Assembly: GCA_020634935.1 (NCBI GenBank)
Contig: JACKAT010000033.1
Location: 1 to 60,361, forward strand
Length of the DNA stretch: 60,361 nt
Reading direction: 5' to 3'
From: Anaerolineales bacterium
Lineage (GTDB): Bacteria > Chloroflexota > Anaerolineae > 4572-78 > J111
Part shown: positions 8,801 to 15,354 of the stretch, one piece after another
Position numbering within the stretch: position 1 is the stretch's first letter
Layout: each line of letters opens with the position of its first letter
Translations under genes and position numbers: made by a program
Notes under the pieces: generated by a model
Told to the model about the DNA's origin: nothing
Seen by the model: only the letters and a program-made list of their open reading frames with translations
Databases searched by the model: none

Positions 8801-9259
8801 CACAAACTACGTGAATTTCAAGCAACCGGCGCACAGCTAGGTCAGCTTCATTTTTGGGTTCTGCTGGCCGAGGTCTACAGTCGCACCGATCGTTTTGACG
8901 AAGGGCTGAGTCTGGTGACCCAAGCCTTGGCCGAGTTAGACCACAAGGGCGAGCAGTTCTACGCCGCCGAACTTTATCGGCTGCGCGGCGAGATGCTGCT
9001 GGTCCACCAAACAGAGCCGGACCCCTACCCCGATGCTGAGGCCTGCTTTCAACAAGCCGTTGACTTGGCCCATCAACAAGATATTCGCTCTCTGCAACTG
9101 CGGGCTACGATCAGTCTAGCTCGCTTGCAAGTCCGCCAGGGACGAACCGACGAGGCCGAGACGACTGTAACCGCCATTTACCGGCAGTTCACCGAAGGCT
9201 TTGACACGATTGATTTACAAGCCGCCGGTAACCTCATATCGAACAGCGGATCGGATTAA
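5870..9259 (+). CDS. Zinc-ribbon / class III nucleotide cyclase / AAA ATPase / TPR regulator
   Basis: A 1129-residue cytoplasmic signalling protein. Residues 3-48 hold two four-Cys zinc ribbons (CNNCGF...CGQCGQ and CPGCGF...CGQCGT). Residues about 75-265 are a class III nucleotidyl cyclase domain with metal-binding Asp86 (MFCDLVGST) and Asp130 (YLGDG), and transition-state Asn213 and Arg217 (NIAAR). The Lys that normally reads adenine is Gln126 and the partner Asp position is Leu206, so substrate choice cannot be assumed. An ATPase domain follows with Walker A GEAGIGKS (315-322) and a Walker B-like IFIEDLHW near 440. The C-terminal part, about 690-1110, is helical with TPR-like repeats. This layout (cyclase, STAND-like ATPase, TPR) is common in Chloroflexota, cyanobacteria and actinobacteria. 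It probably senses a ligand through the TPR part and gates the cyclase. It seems monocistronic. Confidence 0.9.
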   Translation: MHCNNCGFDNPNGMKFCGQCGQPLKRQCPGCGFDNPANFNFCGQCGTALELSIENEEFSNHSTSQTPQTLPIHEAERRQLTVMFCDLVGSTSLSEQLDPEDFREVVRAYQQTAAQVIGRFEGTIAQYLGDGLLVYFGFPVAHENDAHRAALSGLGIIEEMKNLNVRLQQSIRTRSRGPLRLAVRIGIHTGLVVIGEIGSGARREQLAVGETTNIAARLQNLAKPNTVVISVSTYRLVEGFFACRPLGFQSLKGITRPLEIYRVLRQSRARNRLDAAKAAMTGLTPLVGREEEMRLLSARWEQAKEGKGQVLLLSGEAGIGKSRLIRVFREQLTGEPHLWLSCHCSPYYQNTALYPFVDLLQRLLRFKEHDSPGRKLQKLETALDQYDLPRTETAPLFTPLLALPLSERYPSLNLSPQRQKQNLLKTLLIILLKLTEVRPVVIFIEDLHWGDPSTLEILSTLVDQVSNARVFVLFTFRPNFEAAWPVRSYLTHLSLTRLVRRQAEALVESVAAGKKLPSELLEQIIAKTDGVPIFLEELTKMVLEQDLLRERADRYELVGPLPALAIPATLHDSLMARLDRLAAVREVAQLGATLGRSFSYRLLQAVAAIDEPSLQYKLTQLVDAELLYQQGLPPDAAYSFKHALIQETAYRSLLRAKRQQVHQRIAQVLVDQFPEYEQTEPEVIAHHYTAAGQNEAAVRFWYKAGQRAVAQSANREAINHFTQALNLLEFLPPSPERRQQELHLRIALGAPLLMTKGYVAPEVETNYARARELCQQLDQSPQLASVLFGLWVFYLVKGQFQTAVELGEQLAELARQTQDAALWLEAHRMQGMNYFNLGQLNLARTHLEEAVAIYNPHQHGPQVFIDAGADRGVACLSYLAITLWLLGFPDQALKRSQEAIALAAQLAHPYSQAFALCWSAWLHQLRREPGPAQALAHAGLEVATEQDFELLEMLCAMMESWALTEQDQTEVGLEGILHKLREFQATGAQLGQLHFWVLLAEVYSRTDRFDEGLSLVTQALAELDHKGEQFYAAELYRLRGEMLLVHQTEPDPYPDAEACFQQAVDLAHQQDIRSLQLRATISLARLQVRQGRTDEAETTVTAIYRQFTEGFDTIDLQAAGNLISNSGSD

Positions 9260-9311
9260 AGCCGCCTCAATTCCCCAGCCAAATATTTACTTTCAAAGAT
9301 TGTTAGTATAA

Positions 9312-9370
9312 TACAGGACTTACGCAAAAACCTAAGTGACTGTCACCTCTGGAACTGCGTAAGTCCTGTA
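9312..9370. repeat. 15-bp inverted repeat (TACAGGACTTACGCA) enclosing a GTGAC half-element
   Basis: TACAGGACTTACGCA at 9312-9326 is repeated perfectly inverted at 9356-9370. The 29 bases between them contain AAGTGACTGTCACC (9334-9347), the right end of the dispersed palindromic family. The same outer TTACGCA/TGCGTAA arms surround a complete element at 52871-53007. Confidence 0.8.
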
Positions 9371-9405
9371 ATACTCTAATTAAATTATGAGGATGAGGAA
9401 ATAAC

Positions 9406-10206
9406 GTGGAATTATTAGAAGCTATTCGTTCGCGTCGAACGACCAATGGACCATTTCAACCGGTGCCAGTCAAACCGGAGCACCAACGGCTGCTCATCGA
9501 AGCGGCCAGCCGGGCGCCGAGTCACTTCAACTCCCAACCTTGGCGCTTTATCTTAATCGAGGACGAAACTATCCGCCGGCGCATTGCCGAAATCGGCGGC
9601 CAAACCATGACCCAGTTAATGGAAGAGGGAAAATTCTTCCAACGCTATCGCAAATATTTTCGCTTCAATCAAGCCGAACTCGAAGCTCGGCGCGACGGCA
9701 TCCTCATCGACCAACTGCCGGCCCCCCTGCGCCCTTTTATTCGCCAAGTTTTCAGCGATAAAGGGCTGTTTTTAATGAACAAACTCGGCGTTCCCCGCAC
9801 CTTGGGTGAAGACAATACCAAATTGGTCGCCAGCAGTCCCTTGATCCTGGCGGTGCTGTTGACCAAAGACGAGTATAAACCGGCCGAACTATCCGGCTAT
9901 TACTGCTTGCTGTCAATGGGCATGGCCGTTGAAAATATCTGGCTCACCTGCGGTGATTTAGGCATGGGCATCCAGTTTGTCAGCACCCCGATGGAGGTGC
10001 CTGAGGCCTGGGACCAAATCAAATCGATCTTGCACGTGCCGGACGACCTGGAATTGATGGCGCTGTACCGGCTCGGTTATCTGCCGGAAAATCAAAAACG
10101 CCCCCGCATCGATTGGACCAGCAGCCAGCGCAAGCGCATGTCCCAGCTCGTTTATCGTGATGTGATTTCGCCGGAGACCCGCTGGCCGGAAGACCTGACT
10201 TCGTAA
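9406..10206 (+). CDS. Nitroreductase-family FMN oxidoreductase
   Basis: A 266-residue flavin enzyme of the nitroreductase superfamily, which transfers hydride from NAD(P)H through FMN. The N terminus has the FMN-phosphate motif AIRSRRTT (residues 5-12). RAPSHFNSQPWRF at about 36-48 is the typical helix-strand signature, and the region around 165-200 (SMGMAVENIWLTCGDLGMG) matches the second flavin-binding part. An insertion at about 75-130 makes it longer than the 200-residue norm. The GTG start at 9406 has GAGGAA five bases upstream. It lies 132 bases before the type III polyketide synthase on the same strand and might act on that product, but a repeat element separates them. The substrate is unknown. 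Confidence 0.85.
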   Translation: MELLEAIRSRRTTNGPFQPVPVKPEHQRLLIEAASRAPSHFNSQPWRFILIEDETIRRRIAEIGGQTMTQLMEEGKFFQRYRKYFRFNQAELEARRDGILIDQLPAPLRPFIRQVFSDKGLFLMNKLGVPRTLGEDNTKLVASSPLILAVLLTKDEYKPAELSGYYCLLSMGMAVENIWLTCGDLGMGIQFVSTPMEVPEAWDQIKSILHVPDDLELMALYRLGYLPENQKRPRIDWTSSQRKRMSQLVYRDVISPETRWPEDLTS

Positions 10207-10211
10207 GTCGA

Positions 10212-10292
10212 GGTGACTGGCACTTAATCGTATTAATCGCAGCGTTGCATTCCATATCGACATTCTCTATTTGAGCAAGAGTGCCAGTTACC
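10212..10292 (+). repeat. Dispersed palindromic element, core family B (complete)
   Basis: An 81-bp element with ends GGTGACTGGCACTT and, inverted, GAGTGCCAGTTACC. The core contains TAATCGCAGCGTTGCATTCC and then TTGAGCAAG. The same core occurs at 13865-13943, truncated and reversed at 16428, and reversed at 59752-59831. It begins six bases after the nitroreductase stop. Confidence 0.85.
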
Positions 10293-10338
10293 TGGGTAAT
10301 TACTGTAGCTCAACCATTAGTATAAGAAAGGACACCGT

Positions 10339-11394
10339 GTGAGTGACTCATCGACGCCGCGCCTGATCAGTGTGGCTACTGCCGTTCCTCCCTACACCGT
10401 CTCTCAAAGCGAGGCCAAAGCCTTTGCCGCCTCATTTTTTCAAAAGGATTTCAAACAGCTTGATCGACTTCTGCCGGTGTTTGATCACACTCGAATCGGT
10501 AACCGCTACCTGGCTCAACCGCCCGATTGGTACGGCCGGCCGCATTCGTTTATCGAAACCAACGCGTTGTATGAAAAAACAGCTCTGGAACTTTCGGTAA
10601 CGGCGGCCCGGCAGGCGCTCCACCGGGCTGCCGTTTTGCCCGAAGCGATCGGCATGGTCGTTTTTGTCTCGACCACCGGCATTGCCACCCCTAGCCTCGA
10701 TGCCAAGCTGATCCAGCGGCTGGGGCTATCGAGCCACACCTGCCGTCTGCCGATTTGGGGCTTGGGCTGTGCGGGCGGCGTGGCCGGGGCGGCTCGCGCG
10801 GCAGAGCTGGCCCGGCCCGGCCCAAGAGGAGCCGTGCTGCTGGTGGCGGTCGAGTTGTGCTCGCTGACCTTCCAATATAATGATCGCTCCAAAGCCAACT
10901 TGATTGCCACCAGTCTTTTTGGCGATGGCGCGGCGGCCGCGGTTTTTAATACCAGCGGCGACGGACCGGAAATCTTGGGCAGCTACAGTACTCTGTTTGA
11001 AAATTCTGAAGATGTTATGGGCTGGGATTTAGTCAATACCGGACTGCGGGTCAGATTTTCCCGACACATCCCCACCATCATCGACCGGCATCTGCCCGAC
11101 CTGCGGCGTCAAGCCTGCGCCGCGTGGGGTATCGATCTCGACTCGCTGCGCCACTATGTGGCCCATCCCGGCGGCGCTAAAGTCCTGGCCGCCTACATCG
11201 CCAGCCTGGGCCTATCGGCGGCTGACCTCAAACATGCTTACGAAATTTTGGCCTGCTACGGCAATATGTCGAGCGCCTCGGTCTTGTTTGTATTGGAGCG
11301 CTTTCTGGCGAGCCAGCCGCCCAGCGGCAATTACGGCCTGATGCTGGCCCTCGGCCCCGGTTTCAGCGCCGAACAGCTACTCTTTCGCTGGTGA
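10339..11394 (+). CDS. Type III polyketide synthase (chalcone/stilbene synthase family)
   Basis: A 351-residue homodimeric ketosynthase that extends an acyl-CoA starter with malonyl-CoA units and cyclises the product, typically to alkylpyrones or alkylresorcinols in bacteria. The catalytic triad is visible: Cys144 in WGLGCAGGVAG, His276 in VAHPGG and Asn309 in CYGNMSS. Its length fits the bacterial family (350-400 residues). Start: GTG at 10339 with AAGAAAGGA about six bases upstream. The next gene on the same strand, 145 bases on, encodes an ICMT-like membrane methyltransferase. The same pair in Bacillus (BpsA/BpsB) makes and methylates alkylpyrones, so a methylated alkylpyrone or resorcinol is the best guess for the product. 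Confidence 0.9.
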   Translation: MSDSSTPRLISVATAVPPYTVSQSEAKAFAASFFQKDFKQLDRLLPVFDHTRIGNRYLAQPPDWYGRPHSFIETNALYEKTALELSVTAARQALHRAAVLPEAIGMVVFVSTTGIATPSLDAKLIQRLGLSSHTCRLPIWGLGCAGGVAGAARAAELARPGPRGAVLLVAVELCSLTFQYNDRSKANLIATSLFGDGAAAAVFNTSGDGPEILGSYSTLFENSEDVMGWDLVNTGLRVRFSRHIPTIIDRHLPDLRRQACAAWGIDLDSLRHYVAHPGGAKVLAAYIASLGLSAADLKHAYEILACYGNMSSASVLFVLERFLASQPPSGNYGLMLALGPGFSAEQLLFRW

Positions 11395-11404
11395 ATTGTA
11401 CCAA

Positions 11405-11505
11405 TAGGCTAAGGCGAAGGGGAAGGGGAAGAAAAGGTATCTTTTTGCCGAGCGAAAGCCGGTTCAGCCCTATTTGTCGTTTCTCTGCCTTAGCTTCAGC
11501 CTTAT
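11405..11505. repeat. Heptamer-edged imperfect inverted repeat with relict family A core
   Basis: GGCTAAG GCGAAGG GGAAGGG units (11407 onward) face TGCCTTA GCTTCAG CCTTATT (about 11485-11505) as a loose inverted repeat. Between them, TTTTTGCCGAGCGAAAGCCG and then TATTTGTCG resemble the core of the family A elements at 52894 and 58009 without their GTGAC ends. It sits between the polyketide synthase and the methyltransferase genes. Confidence 0.5.
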
Positions 11506-11539
11506 TTCGCGATAGACAATACGCTAAATTTATCATTCG

Positions 11540-12058
11540 ATGACCAAAGTCTTTCTAACCGCTCTCTTCATTATAATTCAGCGATTGCTTGAACTGCGTG
11601 TGGCCGAAGGCCATCGGCTGTGGGCGCTGCGGCAAGGAGCCAGAGAGTACGGCGCGAAGCACTACCCTTTGTTTTTTATCCTCCACCCCGGCTGGCTCAT
11701 CGGCTGGGTGGGCGAGGCCCTGGCGACCGGCTCAGCCGTGAGCCGCCGGTGGCCGGTGTGGTTCGGGTTGTTTATGGCCGCTCAGGGCTTGCGCTATTGG
11801 GCTATCACCAGCTTAGGCCGGTATTGGAACACCCGCATATTAATTGTGCCTGGCGGCCAGCGGGTGCGGACAGGACCATATCGTTTTCTCCGCCATCCCA
11901 ATTACCTGGCTGTTGCTGTCGAGTTAGCCGCTGTGCCGCTTATCTTTGGCGCGTGGCGGACGGCGATTATCGCCAGCCTACTCAATGCGCTCCTGCTGCT
12001 GGGCCTGCGGATTCCGGCCGAGGAAGCCGCATTGGGGCAGGTAGATGCGCCATCATAA
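11540..12058 (+). CDS. ICMT-like membrane methyltransferase (BpsB-like)
   Basis: A 172-residue integral membrane protein of the isoprenylcysteine carboxyl methyltransferase superfamily. It has hydrophobic segments at about 1-18, 45-62, 70-90 and 125-150. The SAM-binding signature GPYRFLRHPNYLAVAVE lies at about 113-129, and the C-terminal RIPAEEAAL carries the conserved Glu pair. It follows a type III polyketide synthase gene. In Bacillus the equivalent neighbour (BpsB/YpbQ) O-methylates alkylpyrones, and I infer the same class of role here. The ATG at 11540 has no strong Shine-Dalgarno. The gap to the polyketide synthase holds a repeat, so co-transcription is likely but not shown. Confidence 0.8.
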   Translation: MTKVFLTALFIIIQRLLELRVAEGHRLWALRQGAREYGAKHYPLFFILHPGWLIGWVGEALATGSAVSRRWPVWFGLFMAAQGLRYWAITSLGRYWNTRILIVPGGQRVRTGPYRFLRHPNYLAVAVELAAVPLIFGAWRTAIIASLLNALLLLGLRIPAEEAALGQVDAPS

Positions 12059-12068
12059 AGCCGTTTTA

Positions 12069-12122
12069 TGGAGCGACAAAGCTTGCTTTGTCAACCGATC
12101 AAAGCAAAGCTTTGATGCTCCA
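12069..12122. repeat. Double-hairpin inverted repeat (TGGAGC...GCTCCA)
   Basis: Outer arms TGGAGC (12069-12074) and GCTCCA (12117-12122) enclose two self-complementary blocks, GACAAAGCTTGCTTTGTC and ATCAAAGCAAAGCTTTGAT. The unit can form either one long or two short hairpins. It lacks a T-run, so it is more REP-like than a terminator. Confidence 0.7.
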
Positions 12123-12263
12123 GACCGTTCGCTTCACTAGTAAATCAGATGCCCCGTCCACGCCGAGTAATGAATTAACCTCGTCACTACAACAAAGGAT
12201 AACTTTGCACTACCCCGTATAGCGTTATCGTCTGTAAGGATTACCCATTCGAGGACAAATTTA

Positions 12264-12342
12264 GACACGATTGGCACAATTAACACGATTTTTTGGGGGT
12301 CGCTCGTTGAAATTCGGCGGTCAACCGTCGGCGGTCTGCCGT
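12264..12342. repeat. Nonamer and heptamer short tandem repeats in 355-bp intergenic region
   Basis: GACACGATT/GGCACAATT/AACACGATT (12264-12290) is a three-unit 9-bp repeat. CGGCGGT/CAACCGT/CGGCGGT/CTGCCGT (12315-12342) is a four-unit 7-bp repeat. No gene was recognised in 12059-12413. Confidence 0.6.
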
Positions 12343-12413
12343 TAGGGGATCGAAATGTGGGTCAAATTAAGAATAGGATCGTTAGTAAAAACCCTGTCTG
12401 AATTTGTCCACCC

Positions 12414-13832
12414 TTACTTAGGCCGGCGCTGCCGGGCGATGCGCTCATCGACTGTTTTGCGGGCGATGATCTCAAACAGCGTGGCCTGGGCGTTGCCCTT
12501 TTTGCGCAAGACCCGGCCTAAACGCTGGACGTACTCGCGGGCGCTGGCGCTGCCGCCCAAAACTACGGCGACCTTGGCTTCCGGGACATCGACACCTTCA
12601 TTGAGAACTTTGGAGGTGACAATGACCTCATAAGTTCCAGCCCGGAACTCGTCCAAAATGGCTTTGCGCTCGGCGGCTTTGGTTTGGTGGGTGATGACCG
12701 GGACCAGGTAGCGGCGGGCGATGCGATAGGCAAAGCGGTTGTGAGCCGTGAAGATCAGCATTTGCCGGTGGCGATGTTCGCGCATAAGGCGATCCAGAAT
12801 ATCGAGCTTGCCCTGCGCCTGATGGACAATCTCCTTCAATTTCATCTCGGCCACCTTGGCCCGGCGGGCCTCGACTTCGTAGGCGCTGCGGCGGGTGAAT
12901 TCATCCCACCAGTAGGGGCCATGGCTCTCGCGCAGGCGGGCTTCGCGGATGTAGCCGGTGTAGGCGGCATAGGCGGTATCATAAGTGGCGCGCTCCTCCG
13001 GCGTCAGATCGATTCGGAGGCGCTCGGTGCGGTACTCGGCCAACTGTTGGCCGGTCAGGTCATCGATCTGCTTGCGGTAGACTACCGGGCCGACGAGTTC
13101 GTCGAGGAGAGCGGCAGGAGAAATTGAAAATTGGTTTGGATTGTAGGAGGGTGGTTTGGGGGCGAGTTCGGGGGTGTCAGGATAGGTGGCGGTGAGGCCG
13201 AGGCGGTAGGGTGCGGCGCACATCAGGGCGATCTCGTGCCAGGAGGGGGCGGGCAGGTGGTGGATTTCGTCGAAGACCAGTAGTTTGAATTGGTTGCCCA
13301 GCAGTTCGGCTTGGACCCAGGCGGACGGGTAAGTGGTGACGGTAATCGGTTCCAGCCGTTTTTCCTGGCCGTACCAAACGCCAATCGGCCCGCCGAAGGC
13401 GTTTTCCAGCAGAGCGTACCACTGATGGAGCAGATCGAGCGTTGGCACGACCACCAAGGTGCTAACGCTGCAAGCCGTGATGGCTTGCAGGGCTAAAAAG
13501 GTCTTGCCCGCGCCGGTCGGGAGGACCACGCTGCCCCAGCGGCCGGCCTCTTGCCAGGCCCGCAGGGCTTCGGCCTGATAAGGGTGGGGGTCGCGATTAT
13601 CGTTCAGGATCAAGGGCAGCTCGCGCCAACGAGGGATATTGTTACGGATGTTCTGCTCGTAGAGCCAGGGCCGGATGGTTCGATAGTAGACCGCCGGGCA
13701 GCGCCATTTGGCGTTGTGCCATTGAAATCCATCCGGCGGCGCCGTTGTTTGAGCTACGTGGTCAAGGACAATTGTCCCGCCTAAGAAGTAGGCCGATGGC
13801 GCTGCCTTTTCATCGGGAATTGTTGCCGTCAA
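12414..13832 (-). CDS. XPB/RAD25-like superfamily 2 DNA helicase
   Basis: A 472-residue SF2 helicase. Walker A is VVLPTGAGKT, motif II is FDEIHH (a DExH box), motif III is LGLTATYP, and motifs V-VI are TSKVLNEGVDVPEA and QRLGRVLRKKGNAQ. The N-terminal 85 residues match the damage-recognition-like leader of bacterial XPB helicases. The order and length suggest a DNA-repair translocase. I place the start at a TTG (13832) with GGGGAGGG four bases upstream. The reading frame stays open to 13961, but that extension runs through a palindromic repeat (13865-13943) and is unlikely to be coding. XPB-like helicases often travel with a DUF790/Bax1 nuclease gene. None is next to this one. Confidence 0.85.
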   Translation of the reverse strand: MTATIPDEKAAPSAYFLGGTIVLDHVAQTTAPPDGFQWHNAKWRCPAVYYRTIRPWLYEQNIRNNIPRWRELPLILNDNRDPHPYQAEALRAWQEAGRWGSVVLPTGAGKTFLALQAITACSVSTLVVVPTLDLLHQWYALLENAFGGPIGVWYGQEKRLEPITVTTYPSAWVQAELLGNQFKLLVFDEIHHLPAPSWHEIALMCAAPYRLGLTATYPDTPELAPKPPSYNPNQFSISPAALLDELVGPVVYRKQIDDLTGQQLAEYRTERLRIDLTPEERATYDTAYAAYTGYIREARLRESHGPYWWDEFTRRSAYEVEARRAKVAEMKLKEIVHQAQGKLDILDRLMREHRHRQMLIFTAHNRFAYRIARRYLVPVITHQTKAAERKAILDEFRAGTYEVIVTSKVLNEGVDVPEAKVAVVLGGSASAREYVQRLGRVLRKKGNAQATLFEIIARKTVDERIARQRRPK

Positions 13833-13864
13833 GGAGCCCTCCCCACCTGAACTGTAACCATTTA

Positions 13865-13943
13865 GGTGACTGGCGCTTGATTGCGATAATCGCAGCGTTG
13901 TATGCCGTTCAGCATGGTCAGTTAAGCCAAAATGCCAGTCACC
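13865..13943 (+). repeat. Dispersed palindromic element, core family B (complete)
   Basis: A 79-bp element with ends GGTGACTGGCGCTT and ATGCCAGTCACC. Its core GATAATCGCAGCGTTGTATG matches the element at 10212. It occupies the upstream region of the helicase gene and creates a spurious 43-codon extension of that frame. Confidence 0.85.
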
Positions 13944-14000
13944 GGATCTGCCGACTGTCAACTATACTCCTGACTTAACATTATGGCAACCATTCGGCCC

Positions 14001-14030
14001 TTAGACTTGTGGCATAGAGTGCAGTATAAT
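14001..14030 (+). promoter_or_regulatory. Candidate sigma70 promoter TTAGAC-18-TATAAT
   Basis: A TATAAT at 14025-14030 is preceded at 18 bases by TTAGAC. It lies about 90 bases before the lipobox membrane protein gene at 14120. Confidence 0.45.
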
Positions 14031-14041
14031 GGCCCGTAATT

Positions 14042-14074
14042 AGAGTTGATAGAGTTTTAGAGTTTGTTGAGGTT
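14042..14074. repeat. Nonamer-like short tandem repeat (TAGAGTT-rich)
   Basis: TAGAGTTGA, TAGAGTTTT, AGAGTTTGT and TGAGGTTT follow each other at about 9-bp spacing. It is the complement of the AACTCTATA-type units in the glycosyltransferase gene at 33797-33904. Confidence 0.45.
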
Positions 14075-14119
14075 TAATCTATTAACTCCGCTTAAACATC
14101 GGAAGGGGTACGACGTTTT

Positions 14120-14716
14120 ATGAAGAAGGGAAACTATATTCCTCGACAGGTGGGGCTTCTAATTGGCCTAAGCTGGTTGGCCGGCTGTGCGCCGGTTGCC
14201 CCTGTCATTGTCACGGAACCGGCCTTGGTGCGCAATTGGTTGTTGGTGGGGGTGGGGCTGGTGGTGTTTGGCCTAACCTTGTTATATGCTGGCGTCAAAG
14301 CCTTTCTGGCTTTTAATGAAGTCACTGATGATAACAATATGGATGGGCGCGTGCAGATTATCGGCTTTGTAGTGGGTTTATTATTGGCTGTATTGGTTAT
14401 CGCCGTCGACTCCGCTCCGACGCCGCTCACGTTGACTACCATCTTGACAGCGCTGCCGTTAATTGTGCTGGTGGTGATGGGAGTATTTGGCGGTTTATTT
14501 ATAGGGGTCTTTGGGGCCGTCATGGCTAACCTGCGGGGGACAAGTGGTGACGCTCTCACGAACTTAACCCTATCTTTTCTGAGTGCTACCGGCATATATC
14601 TGATTCTCTTTCCCGCCACGCCACCCGGCATCGTCTTAACTGGGTTTGTTTCGGTGTTGATTGGTATCCTCATTTTTAGAATGATGTTTCCCAATAACGC
14701 TAGAGAGACCGGGTGA
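14120..14716 (+). CDS. Multi-helix membrane protein with lipobox
   Basis: A 198-residue protein without a recognised family. The N terminus (MKKGNYIPRQ, hydrophobic core, LAGC with Cys23) looks like a type II signal peptide, so the mature protein may be lipid-anchored. It is followed by about five membrane helices (roughly 40-66, 80-100, 107-137, 148-165, 170-190) with an acidic loop at 67-78 (NEVTDDNNMDGR). A lipoprotein that is also polytopic is unusual, so the LAGC match may be chance. AAGGGG lies upstream at a rather long 13-base spacing. Confidence 0.65.
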   Translation: MKKGNYIPRQVGLLIGLSWLAGCAPVAPVIVTEPALVRNWLLVGVGLVVFGLTLLYAGVKAFLAFNEVTDDNNMDGRVQIIGFVVGLLLAVLVIAVDSAPTPLTLTTILTALPLIVLVVMGVFGGLFIGVFGAVMANLRGTSGDALTNLTLSFLSATGIYLILFPATPPGIVLTGFVSVLIGILIFRMMFPNNARETG

Positions 14717-14983
14717 GGGTCGAAACAATTTTTTCTCCAGTTCTGGATCATCCTAAGCCGAAGTCCTACTTCTCAAAGATAGGGTAATAATCTATAGCCT
14801 ACTTGGATGAGAGGTTAACTGTTTTAGAGTTAGGTTTGTTTATGGCTAAATAATCCCCTTTTCGTGATGAAATCGCCCAAACTGGTGTACGACAAAACGC
14901 CGCAAAAGAGTATAGTAAGGACATCATAAAATATACAACCTAACGAAAGTTAACCATTTTCAAATGAGGAAAGGGGATTTCAA

Positions 14984-15151
14984 ATGTTAAAGTGGTCGAT
15001 TATTTTTTTGGTAATTGCTCTAGTTGCAGCCGTTTTGGGATTTGGGGGGATCGCTGGTGCGGCCTCGAGTATCGCGCAAATTTTGTTCTTTGCCTTCCTG
15101 GTGATCTTTGTTATTTCGCTGGTTATGGGTGTGATGCGGCGACCTATGTGA
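14984..15151 (+). CDS. Small DUF1328/YtjA-family membrane protein
   Basis: A 55-residue membrane protein starting MLKWSIIFLVIALVAAVLG. It continues through GGIAGAAS, a second hydrophobic helix and the end MRRPM. The MLKW start, GFGGIAG turn and two-helix layout are those of the DUF1328/YtjA family of small inner-membrane proteins, whose role is unknown. The ATG at 14984 has a strong AGGAAAGGGG 8-9 bases upstream, and a near-ideal terminator follows 38 bases after the stop. It therefore looks like a single-gene transcript. A TATAGT at 14911-14916 could be its -10 element. Confidence 0.85.
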   Translation: MLKWSIIFLVIALVAAVLGFGGIAGAASSIAQILFFAFLVIFVISLVMGVMRRPM

Positions 15152-15189
15152 TCGCCAGTAGGAATAAATGGAATTATTATAAAGTAAAA

Positions 15190-15229
15190 CCAAAAGCGCC
15201 TCTTGTACAAGAGGCGCTTTTGGTTTTTT
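15190..15229 (+). terminator. Strong Rho-independent terminator
   Basis: A perfect 34-bp palindrome at 15190-15223 (half CCAAAAGCGCCTCTTGT) is followed by TTTTTTA. It ends the DUF1328 gene. Confidence 0.9.
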
Positions 15230-15289
15230 AAACTGCTCTCGCTTTGTGAAAACTTGCTCTCAACTGTTGTCTAGTAGACAAAAGGCCCA

Positions 15290-15318
15290 TTGCTTCCTTA
15301 ATTAAGCGACGTTATACT
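15290..15318 (+). promoter_or_regulatory. Candidate sigma70 promoter TTGCTT-17-TATACT
   Basis: TTGCTT (15290-15295) and TATACT (15313-15318) are 17 bases apart. They lie just before a strong GGAGGT ribosome site (15342-15347) for the response-regulator cyclase. Confidence 0.5.
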
Positions 15319-15354
15319 TTAAGAATATCGCAATTTTCGAGGGAGGTCGATATC

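Noticed and set aside
12684..13127. Plus-strand 147-codon frame inside the helicase gene
   Set aside because: Shadow of the helicase. It covers motifs V-VI on the other strand and has no domain of its own.
13833..13961. N-terminal extension of the helicase gene
   Set aside because: It consists mostly of a dispersed palindromic element. A good ribosome site exists only for the TTG at 13832.
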